Origin: Alphaproteobacteria bacterium
Lineage (GTDB): Bacteria > Pseudomonadota > Alphaproteobacteria > Geminicoccales > Geminicoccaceae
DNA length: 35,261 nt
Assembly (NCBI GenBank): GCA_009908425.1
Contig: JAAAPF010000020.1
Location: forward strand, 1-35,261
Direction: 5' to 3'
Numbering within the stretch: the first letter of the stretch is position 1; every line of letters starts with the position of its first letter. The notes beneath the pieces are model-generated. The model was not told the origin of the DNA, did not search any database, and saw only the letters and a program-made list of their open reading frames with translations. A program made the translations under genes and the position numbers. Positions 1-15,137 of this stretch are shown piece by piece.

Positions 1-1
1 C

Positions 2-73
2 GATGTCGACGAGGCCGAGGCGACCCTCGCGCTCCTGCGCGAGCTGGCGGAGACGGCCGAGGCGGCGCGGTGA
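2..73 (+). CDS. hypC: HypC/HupF hydrogenase maturation chaperone, C-terminal end only
   Basis: Only the last 23 codons are in the window; the 5' part lies before base 1. The residues seen (DVDEAEATLALLRELAETAE, then AAR and stop) match the acidic, leucine-rich C-terminal helix of HypC. The TGA at 71-73 overlaps the GTG of hypD at 70-72. HypC pairs with HypD and carries the Fe(CN)2CO precursor to the large subunit of [NiFe]-hydrogenases. The call rests mainly on this overlap and the order hypC-hypD-hypE, because the catalytic N-terminal Cys is out of view. Confidence 0.75.
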   Translation, partial: DVDEAEATLALLRELAETAEAAR

Positions 74-1179
74 AATACGTCGACGACTTCCGCGACGGCC
101 ACCTCGCCCGCGCGCTTAGTGACCGCATCGCCGACGAGGTCGACCCGGCTCGGACCTACCGCCTGATGGAGTTCTGCGGCGGGCACACCCACGCCATCTT
201 CCGCCACGGCCTCGCCGACCTGTTGCCGGCGAACGTCGAGATGGTGCACGGCCCGGGCTGTCCCGTCTGCGTGCTGCCGATGGGCCGCGTCGACATGGCG
301 ATCGACCTCGCGATGCGTCCCGAGGTGGTGCTGTGCTCCTACGGCGATATGCTGCGCGTACCCGGCGCGCACCGCCGCTCGCTCTTGCGGGCCAAGGCCG
401 ACGGGGCCGACGTCCGCATGGTCTACTCCGCCGCCGACGCCCTCGCCGTCGCGCGCGCCGAGCCCGACCGCGAGGTCGTCTTCTTCGCCATCGGCTTCGA
501 GACGACGACGCCGCCGACGGCGGTGGCGCTGGCCGAGGCGATCGACGACGGCGTCTCGAACTTCCGCGTCTTCTGCAATCACGTGCTGACGCCGCCGGCG
601 ATCCGGGGGATCCTCGATACCCCGGAAGGGACCGCCATCGACGGCGTGCTGGGGCCGTCGCACGTCAGCGTCGTCATCGGCTCGGAGCCTTACGGTTTCG
701 TCGCGGCCGAGCACGGCGTGCCGGTGGTCATCGCCGGCTTCGAGCCGCTCGACGTCCTGCAGTCGATTTTGATGCTGATCCGCCAGCTCGAGGCCGGGCG
801 CGCCGCGGTGGAGACCCAGTACACCCGCGCCGTCACCCCCGGCGGCAACGCCAAGGCCCGGGCACTGGTCGAGCGGCTGTTCGAGCGCCGCGCGGCCTTC
901 GAGTGGCGCGGGCTCGGCGCGATCCCGCAGAGCGCGCTCGGCCTGCGCGCCGAGTTCGCCGCCTTCGACGCCGAGCGCCGCTACGATCTCGCCGAACGGC
1001 CGGTGCGCGAGAACCGGGCGTGCCGCTGCCCCGACGTCCTGCGCGGCGCCGCCAAACCGCCCGACTGCGCGCTCTTCGGCGGGGTGTGCACCCCCGAGAA
1101 CCCCGTCGGCGCGTGCATGGTCTCCGCCGAGGGCGCGTGCGCCGCCTATTGGGCCTACCGCCGCCATCTCGCGGCATGA
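70..1179 (+). CDS. hypD: HypD, [NiFe]-hydrogenase Fe-cyanide assembly protein
   Basis: This 369-residue protein has the usual HypD length. HypD is the Fe-S scaffold on which, with HypC and HypE, the Fe(CN)2CO group of [NiFe]-hydrogenase is assembled in the cytoplasm. The sequence shows the FCGGHTH motif (C36) and the GPGCPVC motif (C64, C67), the positions used for iron binding and thiol exchange. The C-terminal part holds a cysteine cluster (C318, C320, C333, C340, C349, C357) that would carry the [4Fe-4S] cluster. The start is GTG, overlapping the hypC stop by four bases, and its stop overlaps the ATG of hypE, so translation is probably coupled. The hydrogenase structural genes are not in the window. 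Confidence 0.97.
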   Translation: MKYVDDFRDGHLARALSDRIADEVDPARTYRLMEFCGGHTHAIFRHGLADLLPANVEMVHGPGCPVCVLPMGRVDMAIDLAMRPEVVLCSYGDMLRVPGAHRRSLLRAKADGADVRMVYSAADALAVARAEPDREVVFFAIGFETTTPPTAVALAEAIDDGVSNFRVFCNHVLTPPAIRGILDTPEGTAIDGVLGPSHVSVVIGSEPYGFVAAEHGVPVVIAGFEPLDVLQSILMLIRQLEAGRAAVETQYTRAVTPGGNAKARALVERLFERRAAFEWRGLGAIPQSALGLRAEFAAFDAERRYDLAERPVRENRACRCPDVLRGAAKPPDCALFGGVCTPENPVGACMVSAEGACAAYWAYRRHLAA

Positions 1180-2207
1180 GCCGAGGCGACACCTTCGGCT
1201 CCGACGCGCGCGTCGAACTCGCCCACGGCGCCGGCGGGCGCGCCATGCACGGGCTGATCGCGGCGCTCTTTCGGCGCCATCTCACCGACCACGAGCTCGC
1301 CCGCGGCGAGGACGCCGCCGTCCTGGCGGCGCCGGGCGAGCGGCTCGCTTGCGCCACCGACGGCTACGTCGTCGCCCCCCGCTTCTTTCCCGGCGGCGAC
1401 CTCGGCGCGCTCGCCGTCCACGGCACCGTCAACGACCTCGCCTGCCGCGGCGCGCGCCCGGTTTGGCTCACCGCCGGCTTCATCCTGGAGGAGGGCCTCG
1501 CCCTCGCCGAACTCGACGCGCTGGTCGCGTCGATGGCGGCCGCGGCGCGGGCGGCGGGGGTCGCGGTGGTGGCGGGTGACACCAAGGTGGTCGAGCGCGG
1601 CAAGGGCGACGGCGTCTTCATCACCACCACCGGCGTCGGCGCGGTGCCGGCGGGGGTCGATCTGGGGGTCCATCGCATCCGCGCCGGCGACGCGGTGCTG
1701 GTGAGCGGGACCCTCGGCGACCACGGCGTCGCGGTGATGTCGAAGCGTAGCGGTCTCGCCTTCACCACCGCCATCCGCTCCGACAGCGCCGCGCTCCACG
1801 ACCTCGCCGCGGCGATGCGCGCGGCCGTGCCCGAGCTGCGGGCGTTGCGCGATCCGACCCGCGGCGGCGTCGCCGCCACGTTGAACGAGATCGCCGACGC
1901 CGGCGGGCTCGCCGTCCGCCTCGACGAGGCCGCGCTGCCGATCGCGGAGGCGGTGCGGGGGGCATGCGAACTGTTGGGTCTCGATCCGCTCGACGTCGCC
2001 AACGAGGGCAAGCTGTTGGCGTTCTGCCCGCCGGCGCGGGCCGACGCCCTCCTGGAGGCGATGCGGGCGCACCCCCTGGGCCGCGACGCCGCGGTCGTGG
2101 GCGAGGTCGCGGCGGGACCGGCGGGGCTGGTCGAGCTCGCCACGGCGTTCGGTGGCCGTCGGGTGGTCGACTGGCTCGCCGGCGAGCCCTTGCCCCGCAT
2201 CTGCTGA
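1176..2207 (+). CDS. hypE: HypE, carbamoyl-dehydratase for hydrogenase cyanide ligands
   Basis: This is a 343-residue PurM/AIR-synthase-fold protein. HypE dehydrates the thiocarboxamide that HypF places on its C-terminal Cys, giving a thiocyanate whose CN group goes to HypC-HypD. The protein ends exactly in PRIC, the HypE signature, with the acceptor Cys as the last residue (C343). The HGAGGRAMH motif near the N-terminus, GEDAAV, AGDTKVVERG and RDPTRGGVAATLNE are family ATP/Mg-binding blocks. The ATG at 1176 overlaps the hypD stop (ATGA). A longer open frame reaches upstream to 333, but it runs over hypD out of frame and is not used. hypE is the last gene of the visible hyp operon. Confidence 0.97.
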   Translation: MSRGDTFGSDARVELAHGAGGRAMHGLIAALFRRHLTDHELARGEDAAVLAAPGERLACATDGYVVAPRFFPGGDLGALAVHGTVNDLACRGARPVWLTAGFILEEGLALAELDALVASMAAAARAAGVAVVAGDTKVVERGKGDGVFITTTGVGAVPAGVDLGVHRIRAGDAVLVSGTLGDHGVAVMSKRSGLAFTTAIRSDSAALHDLAAAMRAAVPELRALRDPTRGGVAATLNEIADAGGLAVRLDEAALPIAEAVRGACELLGLDPLDVANEGKLLAFCPPARADALLEAMRAHPLGRDAAVVGEVAAGPAGLVELATAFGGRRVVDWLAGEPLPRIC

Positions 2208-2279
2208 CCGCGGCGCGATCCGACCCCGACCGCGCCCGCCGCGTCGCGCCGTCGACGGTGCGGGGGTGACGGCCGGCGG

Positions 2280-2309
2280 TTGACGTCCCACTTCGGTCGG
2301 AGCTAACGC
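2280..2309 (+). promoter_or_regulatory. Possible promoter for the ferredoxin-glyoxalase pair
   Basis: TTGACG (2280-2285) is followed after 18 bases by TAACGC (2304-2309), about 35 bases before the ferredoxin start. The -35 is good and the -10 is weak. It lies in the 136-base gap after hypE, the only clear break in this plus-strand run. Position and sequence fit, but nothing proves it. Confidence 0.35.
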
Positions 2310-2343
2310 CACGCGAACACGTTTCCGGAGAAGCCGCTCAGCG

Positions 2344-2658
2344 ATGTCGAAGCTCATCGTCACCGATCGCGAGGGCCAGGTCCACGAGCTCGAGGGCCGG
2401 CCCGGCTGGTCGGTCATGGAGATCATCCGTGACAACGACCTGCCGATCGAAGCCGCCTGTGGCGGCTGCTGCGCCTGCGCGACCTGCCACGTCTACGTCG
2501 ACCCCGAATGGACCGAGAAGCTGTCCGAGGTCGGCGACGAAGAGGAGCTCATGCTCGACGAGGCCTACGAGGTCCAGGAAACCTCGCGGCTGTCTTGTCA
2601 GTTGAAATGGTCGGACGAGCTCGACGGGCTCAAGGTCACCCTCGCGCCGGAATTCTGA
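2344..2658 (+). CDS. 2Fe-2S ferredoxin, adrenodoxin/FdVI type
   Basis: This 104-residue soluble electron carrier binds a [2Fe-2S] cluster. The ligands are C39, C45, C48 and C85, spaced C-x5-C-x2-C with a distant fourth Cys in SRLSCQ, as in adrenodoxin, putidaredoxin and Rhodobacter FdVI. This differs from the plant-type spacing. Two more cysteines (C42, C43) sit in the cluster loop (CGGCCACATC); from memory FdVI has Ala at the position of C42. The acidic stretch after the loop would dock a partner reductase or oxygenase. GGAGAA lies about 11 bases before the ATG. Glyoxalase I follows 25 bases downstream. Fe-S biogenesis and ferredoxin-linked oxygenation are both possible roles, and the neighbours do not decide between them. 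Confidence 0.93.
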   Translation: MSKLIVTDREGQVHELEGRPGWSVMEIIRDNDLPIEAACGGCCACATCHVYVDPEWTEKLSEVGDEEELMLDEAYEVQETSRLSCQLKWSDELDGLKVTLAPEF

Positions 2659-2683
2659 GCCGGCGCCCGCGCGGGAGGACACC

Positions 2684-3124
2684 ATGCGCTATCTGCACAC
2701 CATGGTCCGGGTCTCCGATCTGGATCAGTCCGTCCACTTCTACGGCACCCTGTTCGGCATGAAGGAGCTGCGTCGGGTCGACAGCGAGAAGGGCCGCTTC
2801 ACGCTGGTCTTCATGGTCGCCGACGAGGACGTCGACAGCTTCGAGCGGAGCAGGTCGCCGGCGGTGGAGCTGACCTACAACTGGGATCCCGAGGAATACA
2901 CCGGCGGCCGCAATTTCGGGCATCTGGCCTACGAGGTCGACGATATCTACGGCTTCTGCCAGCATCTGATGGACAACGGTATCACCATCAACCGTCCGCC
3001 GCGCGACGGCCGCATGGCGTTCGTGCGCTCCCCCGACGGCATTTCGATCGAGCTGCTGCAGAAGGGCGAGGCCAAGGAAGCCGCCGAGCCCTGGGCGTCG
3101 ATGCCCAACACCGGCACCTGGTGA
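2684..3124 (+). CDS. gloA: Glyoxalase I (lactoylglutathione lyase)
   Basis: This 146-residue enzyme of the vicinal-oxygen-chelate fold isomerises the methylglyoxal-glutathione hemithioacetal to S-lactoylglutathione. The four expected metal ligands are visible: H5, E62, H80 and E123, matching H5, E56, H74 and E122 of E. coli GloA. Further family marks are NFGHLAYEVDDIY and SPDGISIELLQK. The short length and absence of the long insert suggest the Ni/Co-dependent class. A strong GGAGG precedes the ATG by six bases. The gene ends only nine bases from the stop of treY on the other strand, so the two transcription units converge with almost no spacer. Confidence 0.95.
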   Translation: MRYLHTMVRVSDLDQSVHFYGTLFGMKELRRVDSEKGRFTLVFMVADEDVDSFERSRSPAVELTYNWDPEEYTGGRNFGHLAYEVDDIYGFCQHLMDNGITINRPPRDGRMAFVRSPDGISIELLQKGEAKEAAEPWASMPNTGTW

Positions 3125-3133
3125 GCCCGCGGC

Positions 3134-5958
<2,825 letters not shown>

Positions 5959-5962
<4 letters not shown>

Positions 5963-7769
5963 GACCCGGGCTCCAGCCGCCACCAGCCGAGCGTCCAGGC
6001 CGGCAGCCGCGCCTCGCCGGCGTCCTCGACCACGCCGTCGCAGCGGTGCAGCAGCCGGCCGGGCGCGCCCACCGCCACCGTGTCGGCGCCCAGATTGACG
6101 CTCAGCTGCAGGCGCGGCGCGGCGGTGTCGTGCCAGCGCACGCTGAACGCGCGCTCGCCGTGGCGCGCCGCCTGGGCGCCGACGAGCTGCGAGATCAGCG
6201 GCACGATCTCGCGGTGGCGCAGGGCCAGGAGCTTGCGGGTGCGGGCGAGGGCGGCGTGGCCGGCCGCGCTGTCGGCCTCCGCCCAGTCGAGCCGGGAGCG
6301 CTCGCAGGTCGCGGCGGCGTTGGGATCGGGGATCGTCTCCCGGGCCTTCGGGTCGGCGAAGGCGGGAAAGCGCTCGAATTCGCGCCGGCGACCCTCGCGC
6401 ACGGCGTCGGCGAGGTCGTCGTGAAAGTCGGTGAAGAACAGAAAGGGCGTGGTGGCGTCCCACTCCTCCCCCATGAACAGGAGTGGCGGCGCCGGTGCCA
6501 AGAGGACGAGCGCGCGCATCAGCTCCAGCCGGGCCGGCTCGGCGAGCGTGGTCAGCCGCTCGCCGAAGGCGCGGTTGCCGACCTGGTCGTGGTTCTGGAC
6601 GAAGCCGACGAAGGCGGCGGGCGGGAGATGCCCGCTGGCCTCGCCCCGGCGCTCACCGTCGCGGAAGACCGAGGGCTCGCCCTGATAGATGAATCCCTCG
6701 GCGAGCGCCCGGGCGAGCTTGCCGACCGGGTCGGCGGTGAAGTCGGCGTAGTAGGCGGCGTCTTCGCCGGTCAGTAGGTGGTGGGCGATGTGGTGGACGT
6801 CGTCGTTCCACTGCGCGTCGTAGCCGTGGACCGCGCCGGTGACGCCGCGCTCCAACCGGTGGGCCTCGTTGGCGTCGTTCTCGAGGACGAGATGAACGTG
6901 GCGGTGCGGCTCCAGTTCGGCGCGCACCAGCGCCGCGAGTTCGGTCAGGATGTCGGGTCGGCTCGGATCGGCGATGGCGTGGACGGCGTCGAGGCGCAGG
7001 CCGTCGAAGCCGTAGCACTCCAGCCAGAAGAGGGCGTTCTCGACGAAGAAGCGGCGGACCTCGGGGCGGCGGAAGTCGATCGCCTGGCCCCACGGCGTGT
7101 GCCAGTCGTCGGTGAAGAAGGCCGGGGCGTAAGCGCCCAGGAAGTTCCCCTCGGGCCCGAAGTGGTTGTAGACGACGTCGAGGAACACCATCAGCCCTTT
7201 GGCGTGGGCGGCGTCGATCAGCGCCACCAGGTCCTCGGGCCGGCCGTAGGCGCCGTCCGGCGCGAACGGCAGCACCCCGTCGTAGCCCCAGTTGCGGGTG
7301 CCGGGAAAGTCGGCTAGCGGCATCAACTCGACGGCGGTGACCCCGGTTTCGACCAGGTGGTCGAGCTTGGCGGCGACGCCGGCGTAGTCGCCCGTGGGCG
7401 AAAAGGTCCCGACGTGGAGTTCGTAGAGGACGGTCTCGGCCCACGGCCGGCCGCGCCAGGTGCGCGCGCGGTCGGCGAAGGCGACGGTGTCGACGACCTC
7501 GCTCGGGCCGAGGGCGTCCTCGGGCTGAAAGCGCGACGCCGGATCCGGCACGCGCAGGCCCTCGATGTCGAAGAGATAGCGCGTGCCGGTGCCGGTGTCG
7601 GCGACGCGGGCCTCGTGCCAGCCGTCGGCGTCCGCCGTCAGGGCGTGGACGCGCTCGTCCGCGGCGCCGGGGTTGATCACGACCCGCACCTCGGCGAGGG
7701 CCGGCGCCCACAGCCGGAAGCGGACGCCGTCGCCCTCGACGACGGGCCCGAAGCGGTAACCGCGCGCGC

Positions 7770-7773
<4 letters not shown>
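5959..7773 (-). CDS. treZ: Maltooligosyl trehalose trehalohydrolase TreZ
   Basis: This 604-residue GH13 enzyme releases trehalose from maltooligosyl-trehalose. It has an N-terminal beta-sandwich (YRFGPVVEGDGVRFRLWAP) followed by the catalytic barrel: ELMPLADFPGTRNWGYDG, LDVVYNHFGPEGN, GFDGLRLDAVH with nucleophile D262, LVLENDAN with acid E298, and VQNHDQVGNR. The pair WGYDG and NHFGPEGN is typical of TreZ as against branching enzyme. The ATG at 7773 overlaps the glgX stop by four bases and the treZ stop overlaps the treY TTG, so the three genes are probably coupled. With TreY it forms the glycogen-to-trehalose route; no otsAB genes are seen here. Confidence 0.97.
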
Positions 7774-9914
<2,141 letters not shown>

Positions 9915-9961
9915 CCTCTACGACGTGAGCGCGCGGAACCTCGCGCCACCGCTCGCGGCGA

Positions 9962-10729
9962 TCAACCCTCCTTCGTCACCAGGCCCTCGAAGCCCTTGAG
10001 CAGATCCATCGGGAAGGGAAAGACGATCGTGGAATTCTTCTCGTTGGCGATGTCGTAGAGCGAGGACAGGTAGCGCAGCTGCATCGCCCCGGGCTCCTGC
10101 GCGATGATGTTCGCGGCGCGAACCAGCTCCTCGGCGGCCTGACGCTCGCCCTCGGCGTTGATGATCCGCGCCCGCCGGTTGCGCTCGGCTTCGGCTTGGC
10201 GCGCGATGGCCCGCACCATGCTCTCGTCGATGTCGACGTGCTTGATTTCGACGTTGGCGACCTTGATGCCCCAGACGTCGGTGCTCTGATCGAGGATGTT
10301 CTGTAGATCGTCGTTGAGCTTGTCACGCTCGCCGAGCATCGTGTCCAGGTCGTGCTTGCCGAGCACCGAGCGCAGCGTCGTCTGCGCCAGCTGGCTGGTG
10401 GCGGCGCTGTAGTCCTCCACCTGGATGACCGACTTCTCGGCGTCGATGACCCGGTAATAGATCACGGCGTTGACCTTGACCGAGACGTTGTCCTTGGAGA
10501 TGACGTCCTGGCTCGGCACGTCGTGGACGATCGTCCGCAGATCCACGCGGACCATCTGCTGGACGAACGGAATGACGATGATCAGGCCGGGGCCCTTGGT
10601 GCCGGTGTAGCGCCCGAGCGTGAAGATGACGCCGCGCTCGTACTCGCGCAGGATCCGAAAGATCGAGACGACGGCGAAGATGACCGCGGCCGCGATGACC
10701 GCGTAGAGGATGAAGTCGACGGGCAGCAT
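9962..10729 (-). CDS. Slipin / SPFH (band 7) membrane protein
   Basis: This 255-residue stomatin-like protein has one N-terminal membrane segment (about 5-25) and an SPFH domain starting at [14 protein letters not shown], with [20 protein letters not shown] and [26 protein letters not shown] coiled-coil region rich in Arg/Ala/Glu follows ([26 protein letters not shown]). The end, [13 protein letters not shown], is typical of slipins paired with NfeD. Its start overlaps the nfeD stop by one base (TGATG), the usual arrangement. In the known partnership the NfeD protease clips the C-terminal tail of the slipin, probably in lipid-ordered membrane patches. QmcA/HflK-type proteins are related, but the NfeD neighbour favours the slipin class. 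Confidence 0.94.
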   Translation of the reverse strand: MLPVDFILYAVIAAAVIFAVVSIFRILREYERGVIFTLGRYTGTKGPGLIIVIPFVQQMVRVDLRTIVHDVPSQDVISKDNVSVKVNAVIYYRVIDAEKSVIQVEDYSAATSQLAQTTLRSVLGKHDLDTMLGERDKLNDDLQNILDQSTDVWGIKVANVEIKHVDIDESMVRAIARQAEAERNRRARIINAEGERQAAEELVRAANIIAQEPGAMQLRYLSSLYDIANEKNSTIVFPFPMDLLKGFEGLVTKEG

Positions 10730-12171
10730 CAGGTGCTCTCCTCGTGGTCCTCGACGGGGCTGACGGTGAGCGTCAACCCTTCCCGGCGCTCGACGCGGGC
10801 GGGCTGGCCCGCGCGCAGGTTACGCGGGCCGACGGCGTGCCAGTTTTCGCCGGCGACGTGCAGGGTGCCGTGGTCGCCTTCCCAGGCCACGACGCGGCCG
10901 ACCTGCCCGCTCAGGCTCTCGCCGCCGCTCACCACCGGGCCGCGGAGCGCCTTGATCGCGAGCGTGAGCACGCCCATCAACAGCCCCGCCGTCGACGCGG
11001 TGACCGCCCCGATGACCCAGGGCGACAAGGCGAAGCCGGGGGCGTTGGTGTCGATCAACAGCACCGAGCCCAGGATGAAGGCGATCACCCCCCCGATGCC
11101 CAGGATGCCGACGCTGGGCGTGAGCGCTTCGCCCACCATCAAGACCACGCCCAAAAGGATCAACCCGACGCCGGCGTAGTCGATCGGCAGCAGGTTCAAG
11201 GCGAACAGACCCAACAGCAGGCTGATGGCGCCGACGACGCCGGAGCCGATGGTGCCCGGATTGGCCAGCTCGAAAATGATACCGTAGATCCCGACCAGCA
11301 TCAGGATGTAGGCGACGTTGGGGTTGGCGAGGACGGCGAGCAGCCGCTCCTGCCAGTTGGGCTCGATCGCGACGGTGCGGGCGTCGGCCACCGCCACCGT
11401 GGCGCGGCGTTCGCCGGCGAGTTCGACCGTGCGGCCGTCGGCGAAGGCGAGCAGTTCGGCGCGGTCGGCGGCCACGGCGTCGATCACGTTCTTCTCGAGC
11501 GCCGCCGTGGCCGACAGGCTCGCGGCTTCGCGGACGGCGCGCTCGGCCCATTCCACGTTGCGGTCGCGCAACTCGGCGAGCGAGCGAAAATAGGCCACGG
11601 CGTCGTTGATCGCCTTGGCCCTGGTGGCGTCGCCCGGGGCACTCCCTTCGGCCCCGCCGTCGCCGTCGCCGTCGCCGTTGGCGCTCTCGTCGCCGTCGCC
11701 GGCACCGTCAGCGTCCCCGCCCTCGCCACCGCCCGGACCCCCGCCCGGCAGCGGGCTGCCGCCGCCCATCTGCACCGGGGTGGCGGCGCCGACGTTGGTC
11801 GCCGGCGCCATCGCCGCAACGTGGGTCGCCATCAGGATGTAGGCCCCCGCGCTCGCCGCCCGCGCCCCCTGCGGCGCGACGTAGCCGAGCACCGGCACGT
11901 CGGAGGCGAGGATCGCCTCGACGATGTCGCGCATCGCGGTGGAGAGGCCGCCCGGGGTGTCGATCTCGAGGACCACCGCGGCGTGACCCACCTCCTCGGC
12001 GACGCGCAGGCCGCGCTCGACATAGGCCGCGGTCGCCGGGCCGATGGCGTCCTCGATCGTCAGCACACCGACGGTCGGCGACTGCGCCCGCGCCGGCAGC
12101 AGCATCACGAACGCCGCCGCGACGAGGACGACGAGGTGCACGAATCGGGTGGCCATCGGCTGCATCTCCAC
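10729..12171 (-). CDS. NfeD-family membrane serine protease (ClpP class)
   Basis: This 480-residue protein has a signal peptide (cleavage likely after LPARA, about residue 29), a ClpP/crotonase-fold protease domain, four to five membrane helices (about 275-410) and a C-terminal NfeD OB-fold domain. The catalytic Ser is S107 in [10 protein letters not shown] and the Lys is probably K186 in [15 protein letters not shown], a Ser-Lys dyad as in archaeal PH1510. Between them, about 136-180, lies a Gly/Asp/Ser-rich low-complexity insert. The first ATG is used; MATRF at residue 6 is an equally good start. It overlaps the slipin gene by one base. The likely function is cleavage of the slipin in membrane quality control. 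Confidence 0.94.
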   Translation of the reverse strand: MEMQPMATRFVHLVVLVAAAFVMLLPARAQSPTVGVLTIEDAIGPATAAYVERGLRVAEEVGHAAVVLEIDTPGGLSTAMRDIVEAILASDVPVLGYVAPQGARAASAGAYILMATHVAAMAPATNVGAATPVQMGGGSPLPGGGPGGGEGGDADGAGDGDESANGDGDGDGGAEGSAPGDATRAKAINDAVAYFRSLAELRDRNVEWAERAVREAASLSATAALEKNVIDAVAADRAELLAFADGRTVELAGERRATVAVADARTVAIEPNWQERLLAVLANPNVAYILMLVGIYGIIFELANPGTIGSGVVGAISLLLGLFALNLLPIDYAGVGLILLGVVLMVGEALTPSVGILGIGGVIAFILGSVLLIDTNAPGFALSPWVIGAVTASTAGLLMGVLTLAIKALRGPVVSGGESLSGQVGRVVAWEGDHGTLHVAGENWHAVGPRNLRAGQPARVERREGLTLTVSPVEDHEEST

Positions 12172-12229
12172 CCCTCGAACCTTAGTGCCGCGCCGGCGTT
12201 CCCCGCTAGGACCGACGGTCGCGGTCGGT

Positions 12230-12769
12230 TCAGCCGAGCGGATCGTCGAGCGAGTCGCTAGCTTCGGCGTCGACGATGCGCCGGGCCAGGGCGAAGCCGA
12301 AGCCCTGGCGGAGGAGCGCCCGGAGGTCGCGGTCGCGCCGCGCGGCCCGGCGGGCGGGGTCGCCGAAAGGCCCGATCCCGCGGCGCTTGGCGAAGCGCAC
12401 GGCGCAGGCGCGGGCGAGCGCGTCGGCGTCGCCCTGGGCCGCGAGCACCGCGTCCGTAGTGGCGCGATCGATGCCGTCCTCGGCGAGTTCGCGCCGCACC
12501 CGCGCCGGCGAGCGGCCGCGGCGCAACAGCGCCCGCGAGCGCCCCTCGGCGTAAGCGGCGTCGTTCACGAGCCCGAGTTCGGCGAGCTCGGCGACGACGC
12601 CGGCGACGGCGGCCGCCACCGCTTCGGGATCGCTGCCGGCGAGGTCGGCCTCGCGCCGCGCGCGCCGCTCCAACACCCGCGCGAGCCGCTCGCGCGAGGC
12701 GCCGTAGCGCTCGAGATAACGCACCGCGCGCGCCCGCAGCCGCGCCCGGTCCGGCGGCGCCGGCGCCAC
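12230..12769 (-). CDS. recX: RecX, RecA regulatory protein
   Basis: This 179-residue, helix-rich basic protein has the three-repeat RecX architecture: AVRYLERYGASRERLARVLERR, then AELGLVNDAAYAEGRSRALLRRGRSPARVRRELAEDGI, then RDLRALLRQGFGFALARRIVD. RecX binds RecA filaments and limits recombination and SOS induction. The start is GTG at 12769, two bases after the stop of the upstream DUF1445 gene, so it is probably translated from that mRNA. recA is not adjacent, which is common in alphaproteobacteria. The gene ends 58 bases before nfeD begins; nothing notable is seen in that gap. Confidence 0.9.
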   Translation of the reverse strand: MAPAPPDRARLRARAVRYLERYGASRERLARVLERRARREADLAGSDPEAVAAAVAGVVAELAELGLVNDAAYAEGRSRALLRRGRSPARVRRELAEDGIDRATTDAVLAAQGDADALARACAVRFAKRRGIGPFGDPARRAARRDRDLRALLRQGFGFALARRIVDAEASDSLDDPLG

Positions 12770-12771
12770 GC

Positions 12772-13626
12772 TCAGCCCGCGAGCGAGGTGTTGGTACGGT
12801 CGGTCACCAGCATGTGACCCGGCTTGTGGGTGATGCAGAAGGGCGGCTCGGCGGTCTCGAGCACGACCTGCGGCGTAACGCCGCAGGCCCAGAACACCGG
12901 GATTTCACCGGCGTGGATGACCGGATCGTCGCCGAAATCGGCGTGGGCGAGGTCGGTGATCCCGAGCTGTTCGGGCTCGGCGACATGGATCGGGGCGCCG
13001 TGCACCGCTGGAAAGCGCGCCGTGACCTGCACCGCGCGGATGGCGTCCGCCGGGCGGTAGGGCCGCATCGACACCACCATCTTGCCGTGAAAGGGCCCCG
13101 CGGGCGTGCAATCGATGTTGGTGCGGTACATCGGCACGTTGCGACCCAGTTCGTGATGGCGCACCGGCAGCTCGGCGTCGAGCAACGCCTGTTCGAAGGA
13201 GAACGAGCAGCCGAGCGCCAGGGTCACCAGGTCGTCGCGCCACCACGCCGTCACGTCGTCGGTCTCGGCGACGCAGACACCGTGCTCGAAGACGCGGTAG
13301 CCGGAGAGGTCGCTGCGGATGTCGAGATCGTCGGCCCAGCCGGGCAGCGTCACCGCCCCGGGTTCACCCGCGGCGAGCAGTGGGCAGGGCTTGGGGTTGC
13401 GCTGGCAGAACAGCAGGAAATCGAAGGCTGCCGCGCGCGGCAGGACGACGAGATTCGCCTGCACGCGGCCGGGCGCGATGCCCGCCGTCGGCCCGGTCCA
13501 GCGCTTCTCGCGCATCGCGCGGCGGGCGGCGCGGGGATCGGCGAGAGCCGCCGGCGCCGGGGTGTCGCAACGGTCCAATGCCGATCTCCCACCATCGTGA
13601 GCGACATCATCGCGTTCGGATACCAT
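12772..13626 (-). CDS. DUF1445 / YcsI family putative hydro-lyase (D-glutamate-cyclase-like)
   Basis: This protein of about 284 residues belongs to the DUF1445 (COG4336, YcsI) family. Marks seen are [75 protein letters not shown] and [12 protein letters not shown]. Members are listed as putative hydro-lyases, and the domain is shared with mammalian D-glutamate cyclase (DGLUCY), which makes 5-oxo-D-proline from D-glutamate. In Bacillus ycsI lies near the oxoprolinase genes. No such partner is seen here, so the substrate is unknown. The ATG at 13626 is preferred because residues before it look unrelated to the family; an in-frame start at 13674 is possible. It faces away from clpX and leads into recX. 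Confidence 0.82.
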   Translation of the reverse strand: MVSERDDVAHDGGRSALDRCDTPAPAALADPRAARRAMREKRWTGPTAGIAPGRVQANLVVLPRAAAFDFLLFCQRNPKPCPLLAAGEPGAVTLPGWADDLDIRSDLSGYRVFEHGVCVAETDDVTAWWRDDLVTLALGCSFSFEQALLDAELPVRHHELGRNVPMYRTNIDCTPAGPFHGKMVVSMRPYRPADAIRAVQVTARFPAVHGAPIHVAEPEQLGITDLAHADFGDDPVIHAGEIPVFWACGVTPQVVLETAEPPFCITHKPGHMLVTDRTNTSLAG

Positions 13627-13677
13627 ATCCGACAGAATGACACAGCCGCTTTGCCCTGACGCCCGCGGTTGCATTCC

Positions 13678-13705
13678 TTGCGTGATCTCGCCTCAGGGTT
13701 ACACT
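13678..13705 (+). promoter_or_regulatory. Possible clpX promoter
   Basis: TTGCGT (13678-13683) is followed after 16 bases by TACACT (13700-13705), which matches four of six -10 bases. The ATG of clpX is 31 bases further on, with a G-rich ribosome-binding stretch (13723-13728). The site lies in the 110-base gap between clpX and the divergent DUF1445 gene. The CTTG at 13677 could also be read as the start of a heat-shock sigma site. Confidence 0.4.
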
Positions 13706-13736
13706 CACCAGCCGGCATCGTTGGGGGGCTGCGCCC

Positions 13737-15011
<1,275 letters not shown>

Positions 15012-15065
15012 GTGCGCGGCCGCCGGGTCGGTCCCGGCCGGGTACGGAGTCCGGCGCCGCTCCGC

Positions 15066-15096
15066 CTTGAAACAGCGTCGCGGCCGCGCCAATTCT
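15066..15096 (+). promoter_or_regulatory. Possible heat-shock-type promoter of lon
   Basis: CTTGAAA (15066-15072) is a perfect heat-shock -35 element. A CGCCAATT block (15087-15094) stands 14 bases later and loosely resembles the sigma-32 -10 (CCCCATNT). A sigma-70 reading, TTGAAA-N18-AATTCT, is possible but weaker. The site is about 45 bases before the lon ATG. lon is under sigma-32 control in many proteobacteria, which makes this reading reasonable. Confidence 0.35.
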
Positions 15097-15137
15097 GTGA
15101 CGAACGCGACCAAGGTCGCGCCCGTAAGTGAGGAAGC

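Noticed and set aside
333-1175. Upstream extension of hypE, out of frame over hypD
   Set aside because: The extension is an Arg/Ala/Pro-rich shadow of hypD. The ATG at 1176 overlaps the hypD stop and gives the true HypE N-terminus.
11630-11765. GTCGCC hexamer array as a possible non-coding repeat
   Set aside because: It stays in frame within nfeD and encodes a Gly/Asp-rich insert flanked on both sides by conserved protease sequence.
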